Positions 51,416 to 58,151 of a stretch of DNA of 64,000 nucleotides are shown here, piece by piece. The notes beneath the pieces are model-generated. The model was not told the origin of the DNA and searched no databases. It was given only the letters and a program-made list of their open reading frames with translations. This DNA is from Bacteroidota bacterium (GTDB taxonomy: Bacteria > Bacteroidota > Bacteroidia > Chitinophagales > Chitinophagaceae). The number at the start of each line of letters is the position of its first letter. The stretch's first letter is position 1. The stretch is taken from NCBI GenBank assembly GCA_018266575.1, contig JAFEAE010000012.1, positions 1 through 64,000 of the forward strand. The letters run 5' to 3'. Both the position numbers and the translations under genes were made by a program.

Positions 51416-52162
51416 ATGAAAAAACTCACAAACAAAGTCGCCGTAGTAAGCGGTGCATCAAAAGGTATCGGGGCGTCTATTGCAAAACATCTTGCAGCCG
51501 AAGGCGCGACAGTAGTCGTTAATTATGCAAGCAGTAAAGAAGGTGCTGAAAATGTAGTGAAGGAAATTGTAAGCAATGGCGGAAAAGCAGTTGCTATCCA
51601 GGCAGATTTTTCCAGGAAAGCAGACATCGATCGTTTGTTTGATGAAACACAAACAAAATTCAGCAGGCTTGATATTTTAGTGAACAATGCAGGTGTGTAT
51701 GAATTCTCTCCGCTGGAATCAATTACTGAAGAACATTTTCACCGTCAGTTCAATTTGAATGTGCTCGGCTTATTGTTGGCATCACAAAAAGCTGCAGGCT
51801 TGTTTGATGAAAATGGTGGAAGCATTATTAACATCAGTTCCGTTGCTGCTAAAGGATTGGCTACAGGCTCCGTTTATTCTGCTACCAAAGCTGCAGTGGA
51901 CACTATTACCAGGGCTTTGTCGCAGGAATTGGGCGCACGTAAGATCCGTGTTAATTCTCTTTCTCCCGGAATGGTAGAAACTGAAGGTGCCCATGCAGCA
52001 GGCATTATCGGCAGTGATTTCCAGAAAAATGTTGAATCACAAACGCCACTCGGACGAATCGGTATTCCAAGTGATATCGGCAAGATAGCAGTGTTCCTCG
52101 CCAGCGATGACGCAGGCTGGATCACTGGTGAAACTTTATCTGCCGCAGGCGGAATGAACTAA
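51416..52162 (+). CDS. SDR family oxidoreductase (FabG-like)
   Basis: The 248-residue classical short-chain dehydrogenase has cofactor loop Gly13-ASKGIG19, NNAG at 90-93, and catalytic Ser141/142, Tyr154 and Lys158 (YSATKAA). It ends with GWITGETLSAAGGMN, typical of FabG-like reductases. Asn36 and Ser39/Ser40 after the second strand (VVNYASSKEG) suggest NADPH. It lies 84 bp after the RND channel gene in the same direction and may be cotranscribed; it could modify a compound related to the pump. The exact substrate is unknown. Confidence 0.92.
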   Translation: MKKLTNKVAVVSGASKGIGASIAKHLAAEGATVVVNYASSKEGAENVVKEIVSNGGKAVAIQADFSRKADIDRLFDETQTKFSRLDILVNNAGVYEFSPLESITEEHFHRQFNLNVLGLLLASQKAAGLFDENGGSIINISSVAAKGLATGSVYSATKAAVDTITRALSQELGARKIRVNSLSPGMVETEGAHAAGIIGSDFQKNVESQTPLGRIGIPSDIGKIAVFLASDDAGWITGETLSAAGGMN

Positions 52163-52168
52163 AAAAAT

Positions 52169-52201
52169 TGCGCACAACATTTTGCATGTTGTGCGCATTT
52201 C
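52169..52201 (+). terminator. Strong stem-loop terminator after the SDR gene
   Basis: TGCGCACAACAT (52169-52180) pairs perfectly over 12 bp with ATGTTGTGCGCA (52186-52197), with a five-base loop and a short T-run. It lies seven bases after the SDR stop codon and ends the efflux/SDR transcription unit; the convergent sulfatase gene ends at 52241. Confidence 0.88.
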
Positions 52202-52240
52202 TTCTAACTCCAAATTTCTAATTCCAAATTCCAAATCCCT

Positions 52241-53608
52241 CTATTCCTTATACGCATCAAACTCTTCAAAAATTTTTTTCAACTCACGTGCTTTCTCCGG
52301 AAACTCTTTGATCACATTGGTGCGTTCGCTGGGATCATAACCGAGATTGAATAATTCTTCTGCAGCAGGTAAGTTTGCTCCTGTTCCTCCGTCATTAATT
52401 GCAGGTACTCTTCTGTATTTCCAGTTTCCTACACGCACAGCTTCCGGCTTTCCATGGTTCACAATAAAGATCGGGCGATGCTCAAACGTCCGTGCATTTG
52501 TTTTGCCTGTTAATAAACTGCCGATGTCTTGCCCATCTAAAATTTTCCCTTTTGGCAAAGGTGCATCAGCCCATGTTGCAATTGTTGGCAACACATCAAG
52601 ATTGCTTATGGGGTTTGTAATTATACTTGCAGGAATATGATTCTTCCAATAAATAATAAATGGTTCACGTACGCCGCCTTCATACGACATTGCTTTCGAA
52701 CCCCTGAAAACGCCTGCTGTTCCTGCATGCCAGCGTTTCGTAGCGCTGTCGCCTTCCATACGTATTGGAAATTCAATCCATGGGCCGTTATCACTCGAAA
52801 AAATAAAAATCGTGTTGTCCAGTATTTTTTTCTCATCTAATTTTTTAAAAAGCAACGATAAACTTGAATCTAATTCTTCTACCACTGCACCTAACGGGCC
52901 TCCATCCATTTTGCTTTGCAAGTAAGAAGAAGATGCAGCAAACACAACAGGCAGGTGCGGCATGTTATATGCGAGGTACAAGAAGAAGGGTTGGTCTGCA
53001 GATTGTTTATCTATCACATTGATCGCTTCGCGGGTATACATTCGCGTTAGTAATGAATCCTGCGGTTTAAAAATTTCCGGTGTCCTGTTCCGGTAAATTT
53101 TAATTGTCGTGTCTGTCTTCACATACGGATAACGATAATCGTGGCTATATAACATTCCGTAATAACTGTCAAACCCCTGCGATGTCGGATAATTATAATC
53201 GTGCTTATCGCCCAAATGCCATTTGCCTATCATCGCTGTTTTGTAGCCCACTTGTTTCAGCATTTCTGCAATCGTTACTTCTTCATCAGCCAATCCAAGT
53301 GAAGAACCGGGGCCGATGGGATCAGGCAAATTATATCTCGATGCATATCGCCCCGTAAGTAATGATGCCCGTGATGGTGTGCAGGAAGGACTTGATACAA
53401 TGTAGTTTGTAGCTCTTACGCCAACACGTGCAACAGAATCTAAAAACGGTGTCATGATAACAGGGTTACCATAACAACTCAGGTCGGAGTAACCCATATC
53501 ATCTGTCAATACAAAAATGATGTTCGGGCGTTGTTGTGCAAAAATTTTATTTGCAGATAATGATAAAAATAAAATGAAGAGACGTAAAAATATTTTTAGT
53601 TTCAGCAT
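52241..53608 (-). CDS. Sulfatase (arylsulfatase type, S1 family)
   Basis: The 455-residue secreted enzyme has a signal peptide (ending KIFAQ) and opening motif RPNIIFVLTDDMGYSDLSCYGN with calcium-ligand Asp36-Asp37. The formylglycine site is Cys76 in SPSCTPSRASLLTGR, and GKWHLGD and FSSDNGPW supply further metal and catalytic residues. CxPSR requires maturation by a formylglycine-generating enzyme or an anaerobic maturase, neither of which is in this window. It removes sulfate esters from glycans or aryl compounds in the periplasm. Confidence 0.93.
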   Translation of the reverse strand: MLKLKIFLRLFILFLSLSANKIFAQQRPNIIFVLTDDMGYSDLSCYGNPVIMTPFLDSVARVGVRATNYIVSSPSCTPSRASLLTGRYASRYNLPDPIGPGSSLGLADEEVTIAEMLKQVGYKTAMIGKWHLGDKHDYNYPTSQGFDSYYGMLYSHDYRYPYVKTDTTIKIYRNRTPEIFKPQDSLLTRMYTREAINVIDKQSADQPFFLYLAYNMPHLPVVFAASSSYLQSKMDGGPLGAVVEELDSSLSLLFKKLDEKKILDNTIFIFSSDNGPWIEFPIRMEGDSATKRWHAGTAGVFRGSKAMSYEGGVREPFIIYWKNHIPASIITNPISNLDVLPTIATWADAPLPKGKILDGQDIGSLLTGKTNARTFEHRPIFIVNHGKPEAVRVGNWKYRRVPAINDGGTGANLPAAEELFNLGYDPSERTNVIKEFPEKARELKKIFEEFDAYKE

Positions 53609-53809
53609 AGAAATTTATTTGAGCATTCTATGCACTAAAAATAATCTTTTTGTATCGGTTACTTCAAATGAGTTTCATGAAGAATAAATTAGAAAAATTT
53701 GTGCTGTATTAAGGCATAGTTTAAATGACTGCATAAATAGTAAAGAGATTGCAATAAATTACGGAATTAGAATTACGCACATCTAAGATCTTTAATCTGA
53801 CATCTGACA

Positions 53810-53886
53810 TTTTTTGATACCGGCATTTGTTTTCATAGCATCATCGTTGCGTCGCAATCCGTTCATCGGTAGAATTACTATTCAGC
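53810..53886 (-). repeat. Dispersed intergenic repeat, copy E
   Basis: On the minus strand: CTGAATAGTAATTCTACCG, ATGAACGGATTGCGACGCAA, CGATGATGCTATG, AAATGCCGGTATCAAAAAAT. It shares the TACCGATGAACGGATTGCG subtype signature with copy A. It lies in the 645-bp gap between the sulfatase and the PKD-like gene, in the same orientation as the latter. The gap also holds inverted-repeat elements (53911, 54010) and no ORF. Confidence 0.7.
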
Positions 53887-53910
53887 TATCGGTTTATAAT
53901 TTGCAACTTT

Positions 53911-53982
53911 TTTTCACGCCAAGGTGCAAAGTAATTAAGTCGCAAAGAAAACATTTTGCACCTCAGTGTCTTTGCGTGAAAC
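53911..53982. repeat. MITE-like inverted repeat with TTTCACGC ends
   Basis: TTTCACGC (53912) pairs with GCGTGAAA (53974-53981), and inner GGTGCAAA (53923) pairs with TTTGCACC (53955-53962), giving a two-part stem. Words like CGCAAAG recur within it. There is no coding potential and no T-tract. It is similar in style to widespread Bacteroidota hairpin repeats. Confidence 0.5.
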
Positions 53983-54009
53983 AAATCACATGACGCAGGT
54001 TGTTTTGCA

Positions 54010-54053
54010 GATCAGCGCAAATCTGCGTTTACATCTGCATAATCTGCGGGAGA
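54010..54053. repeat. Short direct repeats ATCWGCR
   Basis: ATCAGCG (54011), ATCTGCG (54021), ATCTGCA (54033) and ATCTGCG (54042) occur within 40 bp, spaced 10, 12 and 9 bp. It directly follows the inverted-repeat element at 53911. No gene. This is a candidate dispersed repeat, not a regulator site assignment. Confidence 0.4.
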
Positions 54054-54253
54054 ATTTTCTTTAATTTTTTAACAACGGTTTTTTCCTTCGTTTTCCCCGC
54101 CAGATATAAAACCGGTTACGGGCAAACTTGCACATATCAAACTTGCAAAGCATGCAATGATTTTTCCGGATACTGCAATATCATTTCGTTTTCAATGGTA
54201 TTATAAAACAAGGTTTAAATGCTTTGAAAATAACGGCTGCATTTAGAGAATTG

Positions 54254-54598
54254 TTATGTACCAAATTTCTTCACGGTTATTTTTTTATAAGCAGTGTCTG
54301 CTTTGTTCAACCTTTTATCACGCACAACAAAGCCGAATACATACGATCCCGGAATTAACCCTTTTACTTTTGTAAGGCTGTCGGTGGGTGACACAATATT
54401 GATCTTGTTTGTTGTGCCGCTTTGCAGGAACCATTTTAGTGAAACGGATTTTTTCGATTTGGGATCATATACCGCGCTTCCTTTCAACCATGCCATTGCG
54501 CTGTCTTTCGACCTTTCTAAAGAAACGGGTGTTGGCGATTGTGCGTTCATCTTAATACAACAGATCAGCAACACCGTGATTACGGTTGTTGTTTTCAT
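54254..54598 (-). CDS. Small secreted single PKD-like domain protein (paralogue 2)
   Basis: The 114-residue protein has a signal peptide (ending IKMNAQ). The remainder is one PKD-like fold: AWLKGSAVYDPKSKKSVSLKWFLQSG, then VKGLIPGSYVFGFVVRDKRLNKADTAYKKITVKK. It is clearly homologous to the 110-residue protein at 18929, with the same length and domain only. It is encoded alone near a sulfatase and a cupin protein. Function is unknown; a binding module is the only structural clue. Confidence 0.7.
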   Translation of the reverse strand: MKTTTVITVLLICCIKMNAQSPTPVSLERSKDSAMAWLKGSAVYDPKSKKSVSLKWFLQSGTTNKINIVSPTDSLTKVKGLIPGSYVFGFVVRDKRLNKADTAYKKITVKKFGT

Positions 54599-54756
54599 TC
54601 GGGTGGATTTTATTTAGTATACGGATACTTTGCAAAGTAACCAAAGGCATGCTCCACCGGCAATAGAGGAAATTATAAAAAGCTTGTCCTTATTTCAGGG
54701 AGAATATGTAGCAGAAAAACTACATCCGGATATAAGAATAATTGTAATAAAACCTG

Positions 54757-55440
54757 TTATCGCCTGCTGTTCATCTCCAATAAAACACAGGAAGCATCTT
54801 CGTTGCTTGCATTATCTATCTCAGCAGTGCTGTTTGGCGGGACAAAAACAAAACTTCCTGCAGCAAAAAAACGGGAGTTGCCTTCATGTATAATTTTCAA
54901 AAAACCGGAATAAACAAAAACAAGATATGCACAGTTTGATTTTGCAAGATCAAATTTTTCACCTTTGAAAATATCTTTACGATATGCACTGACATGCTTT
55001 TGCTTCCACACGAGTTTTGAACCGGTTAACGATAAGTTATTGCAACTATCATTTGTAGCAGGATTATTGTTTACTTCTGCTACCATGCAACGAAAACTGT
55101 TTTGCCCTGCTGTCCATACGCGGTGTATCACGGGTTTTTCTCCGTAATTTCTATAGACAACATCGCCGGGTTTAATACTTCCGAACAACGGTTCTTCATT
55201 TGCGTTTTGAATAGCAAGAATGGAATTGGAAAGAAAGACCACAACAGATTCGGCATCGTGTTTGTGCCACAATGTTGTATCGCCGGGTAAAAGATTGAGG
55301 TCGAGCAAACGGACGTATTGGTTTTCGAGAACGGTTTTATGATGCGGTTCATCATGCACGGAAGTTTGTGCAGTTGTTTTTTTGTATAAGCATAGTACAA
55401 TACAAACAATAAAAAAGAAATGGACGTTTTTATTTTTCAT
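54757..55440 (-). CDS. Secreted cupin-domain protein
   Basis: The 227-residue protein has a signal peptide (ending TTAQ) and two cupin-like halves. The first has WHKHDAESVVVFLSNS (His/Glu metal ligands) and GDVVYRNYGEKPVIHRVW. The second has YLVFVYSGFLKIIHEGNSRFFAAGSFVFVPPNSTAEIDN. The second half looks to have fewer metal ligands. Similar periplasmic cupins occur widely in Bacteroidota without assigned substrate. It lies 158 bp upstream of the small PKD-like gene on the same strand. Confidence 0.75.
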   Translation of the reverse strand: MKNKNVHFFFIVCIVLCLYKKTTAQTSVHDEPHHKTVLENQYVRLLDLNLLPGDTTLWHKHDAESVVVFLSNSILAIQNANEEPLFGSIKPGDVVYRNYGEKPVIHRVWTAGQNSFRCMVAEVNNNPATNDSCNNLSLTGSKLVWKQKHVSAYRKDIFKGEKFDLAKSNCAYLVFVYSGFLKIIHEGNSRFFAAGSFVFVPPNSTAEIDNASNEDASCVLLEMNSRR

Positions 55441-55566
55441 CCTGAAAATATCTCTTTATAAAAATAGTATTTTAGATTCAGTGAAAATTACATCTATTAC
55501 GGCATACTTAACGGACTTGTAGAAAAGTTCAGCATATATTTGAACCGGATGAAAAAAGGATGAAGT

Positions 55567-56057
55567 ATGCCTATTAAAAATTACGATAATCAGACAGTTG
55601 AAGAACTGGAAAATGATTTTGGGAGAAATTTTAAAATTATCCGACTCAATTGTGAGGGATATCTATGAGTTAAGAAAAATGAAGGTTGGGGATTTTTCTT
55701 CTGCAGAGTTACGTATCATGATTACTCAAAATATTAGAGTAGAATTTTTGTTGTCAAAAGCATTAGATTTTTTGCAAAAAAATATACTGTAAGAGTCCAG
55801 CTATTCCCCGGTGATTTACTACTGGCTATCCTTAATATTAAAAAGGAAAAGTGGGAAAAATGCAGGATTGAAAAAGAAATGTTTGTTGGATTAGTACGAT
55901 CTAAAAAGCATACATCGAGCATTCTGAACTAATTGATGCGGATATCAAACAGGAAATCCTATATAGGTTAAAGCGTTTCAATAAGATAGTTTTGTGTGCG
56001 TGCATACCTGGTTTTGATTTGCGGACAATTGCTACTAAAAATATTTCAAATGAATAA
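55567..56057 (+). pseudogene. Degenerate contact-dependent inhibition (CdiI-type) immunity gene
   Basis: Pieces of one protein appear in three frames: MPIKNYDNQTVEELENDFG (from 55567, frame 1), then RDIYELRKMKVGDF, AELRIMITQNI and LLSKALDFLQKNI (frame 2), then QLFPGDLLLAILNI (frame 1, from ~55798), then ELIDADIKQEILYRLKRFNKI (frame 3, ending in a stop at 56055). Together they follow the order of a CDI immunity family characterised by TxEDLRxMIxQNIG and GDFYPGDLLLAVL. At least three frameshifts separate them. No CDI toxin or Rhs gene is visible beside it. The family assignment is by eye. Confidence 0.6.
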
Positions 56058-56164
56058 CTCAACCGGTATACAACAGTATATTGGTTTCTCATAGTATATT
56101 AGTATTTAACAGAAACCATCTTGCAATAATTTTGCTTCTTATGCAACAATTAAAAAGGAGTAAG

Positions 56165-56539
56165 ATGAAAAAAGATAAAATTATTTTCTGGATATCTACA
56201 ACGGTACTTGCCTTAATGATGCTGTTCAGTGCATATAATTATTTAGCAAACGACCAGATTAAAGGTGCTTTTGTACATTTAGGCTTTCCATCATATTTCA
56301 GGATTGAATTGGCGGTGGCAAAAATTCTTGGCGCAATTGTGCTGCTCGTTCCATTTGCTTCACAAACCGTTAAAAGCATTGCCTATATTGGGTTTGGCAT
56401 TACATTTATTTCTGCATTCATCGCCCATCTATCAAGCGGTGATAGGTTTTCTTATGCAGCGATGCCTTTGATATTCCTTGCTGTATTGATTGTTTCCTAC
56501 CTGCACCAGACCAAGAAAACAGCAGCAATACCTGCATGA
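56165..56539 (+). CDS. DoxX-like integral membrane protein
   Basis: The 124-residue product starts at ATG 56165, which has AAAGGAG about six bases upstream; the longer frame is rejected. It has four hydrophobic helices with KDKIIFWISTTVLALMMLFSAYNYL, GFPSYFRIELAVAKILGAIVLLVP, SIAYIGFGITFISAFIAHLSSGD and MPLIFLAVLIVSYL, the layout of DoxX/DoxD-like small proteins. Family members associate with redox enzymes, but a specific function cannot be told. It stands alone between a pseudogene and a DUF4136-like lipoprotein. Confidence 0.8.
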   Translation: MKKDKIIFWISTTVLALMMLFSAYNYLANDQIKGAFVHLGFPSYFRIELAVAKILGAIVLLVPFASQTVKSIAYIGFGITFISAFIAHLSSGDRFSYAAMPLIFLAVLIVSYLHQTKKTAAIPA

Positions 56540-56748
56540 TAACCTATTATAGTGTTAGGTTTACAGTAATGCACATTTTTGTAAAAGCCAACTTGTGATG
56601 CCTTTACCAAGGAACATATTAGCATTAATTGCATACTGTATTGCTAAAAATTAACATTCAGTTGACTATTGTTAGCTAATAGTTAAACTAAAGCAGTTTC
56701 CAAATATGCCATGTATTTTGGATGTTATTTTGATGCAAATTTCTTGTT

Positions 56749-57390
56749 ATGAAATACAAAGAAGCTTTTAAAATATTATCTATCCTTGCCTCTGGCATAT
56801 TTATTTTTTCCGGTTGTAAAAAAGACCCTTTGAACAACCTTTCTAACGACGAAACACGGATCTATGTTACTAATTTTGATAGTACAGTAAACTTTGCAAA
56901 CTATAAAACGTTCAGCGTTTCGGATTCTGCTTCTGTAATCCAGGATAACCAATCTGCGGGCAAAATACTTGGCAATTACGAAATAGGTTTAATTGATCAG
57001 TTACAGCAATCCATGCAGGCGCGTGGGTATACTTTGGTAAGCAAATCCGCATCACCGGATCTTGCTATTAATATTTCAGAAATAATTAATACGCAGACCG
57101 CCCTTTTCAGTTATGACAACTATTGGAACGATTATGGCAGTTATTATGATCCTTATTACTGGGGCTATCCAGACTATGGTTATTACTCACCAGACTTTTA
57201 TGGAAGTTATAGTATTTCAACAGACGGCCTTGAAATTGATTTGCTTGACCTGAAAAATGCTACAGCAAATGGAAATAAAATAACAGTGATTTGGACAGGG
57301 CTTGTTCGTGGGGAAGATGTTTTTAACCCGGCGAATGCTGCTTCTGAAATAACAATGTTGTTCGGGCAATCTTCGTATTTAAAAAATTAA
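56749..57390 (+). CDS. DUF4136-like lipoprotein
   Basis: The 213-residue lipoprotein (signal ending FIFSGCKKDP) has FDSTVNFANYKTFSVSD and LQQSMQARGYTLVSKSASPDLAINISEII. A Tyr/Asp-rich loop follows (DNYWNDYGSYYDPYYWGYPDYGYYSPDFYGSY), then beta segments IDLLDLKNATANGNKITVIWTGLVRGE. This is the pattern of DUF4136 outer-envelope lipoproteins; the exceptionally Tyr-rich insert is unusual. It is followed 14 bases later by a beta-barrel gene with which it probably forms an operon. Confidence 0.78.
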   Translation: MKYKEAFKILSILASGIFIFSGCKKDPLNNLSNDETRIYVTNFDSTVNFANYKTFSVSDSASVIQDNQSAGKILGNYEIGLIDQLQQSMQARGYTLVSKSASPDLAINISEIINTQTALFSYDNYWNDYGSYYDPYYWGYPDYGYYSPDFYGSYSISTDGLEIDLLDLKNATANGNKITVIWTGLVRGEDVFNPANAASEITMLFGQSSYLKN

Positions 57391-57403
57391 GCGAAATATT
57401 TTT

Positions 57404-58021
57404 ATGAAACAGTCATTAAGATGTAGTATTCTGTTTATGGTGTTATCTGTAATGTATCATAGTTCCTTTGCACAAAACATCATTGAAATGAATGTTGGTT
57501 ATGATGTAAGCACCCCGACCTCTGCTTTTAAAAACTATATAACAAATACATCCTTCAGTGGATTTAATGCTTCCATTGATTATGTTATTACCAGTCAATG
57601 GCGCGTTGGCGTGGCCTTTTCATATAACGACTATTACCAGAAATATCCCAGGGCGGTATATAGCGAAGGGAATAATACTTCTGTTTCTGCGGTGCTCAGT
57701 AATTCGGTGCAACAATTGCCGATAATGACCCATGCAAATTATACAATCATTGATAAGGGTATAGTAAGGCCTTATGTTGGCGCCGGGGCTGGTGTAAATT
57801 TTATAACTTTTGACCAATACCTTGGAGAATTTGACGGGCCGGTTTCAAAGGCAAAGTTTGTAGCGCAGGGTGAGGCTGGCGTATTTATACCATTGAGCCA
57901 TTACTCAACTACGGCTATAAAAATAGGGGGAACATATAACCTTGCAGCTTTCAATGAGTATGGGACAAAAAATCTGAATTCCTGGGGGATACAAGCAGGT
58001 ATCAGGTTTCCATTACATTAA
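57404..58021 (+). CDS. Outer-membrane beta-barrel protein
   Basis: The 205-residue protein has a signal peptide (ending SSFAQ). It is a small eight-stranded OmpW/PorT-like barrel with alternating strands (FSGFNASIDYVITSQWRVGVAFSYNDYY, VRPYVGAGAGVNFITF, WGIQAGIRFPLH) and a C-terminal aromatic/His end. No specific ligand. It forms a pair with the preceding lipoprotein gene, with a perfect 12-bp stem-loop after it at 58041. Confidence 0.8.
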   Translation: MKQSLRCSILFMVLSVMYHSSFAQNIIEMNVGYDVSTPTSAFKNYITNTSFSGFNASIDYVITSQWRVGVAFSYNDYYQKYPRAVYSEGNNTSVSAVLSNSVQQLPIMTHANYTIIDKGIVRPYVGAGAGVNFITFDQYLGEFDGPVSKAKFVAQGEAGVFIPLSHYSTTAIKIGGTYNLAAFNEYGTKNLNSWGIQAGIRFPLH

Positions 58022-58040
58022 TTCCGGCATAAAAGATAAT

Positions 58041-58073
58041 CATTTAAACCCGGCTCAACATCGGGTTTAAATG
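58041..58073 (+). terminator. Stem-loop after the beta-barrel gene
   Basis: CATTTAAACCCG (58041-58052) pairs with CGGGTTTAAATG (58062-58073), a perfect 12-bp stem with a nine-base loop. There is no T-tract, so it may act as an mRNA-stabilising hairpin or a weak terminator. Confidence 0.6.
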
Positions 58074-58151
58074 ACGCTAACTTTGGCTTCGGTTTGTGAT
58101 AATGAAAACCTGAAGCACTATTGTAATTATATTTGGGCAGAATTAATTTTT

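Noticed and set aside
58071..58151. Longer start for the GH3 gene
   Set aside because: The extra 27 residues begin inside a perfect stem-loop and precede a normal signal peptide starting at ATG 58152.
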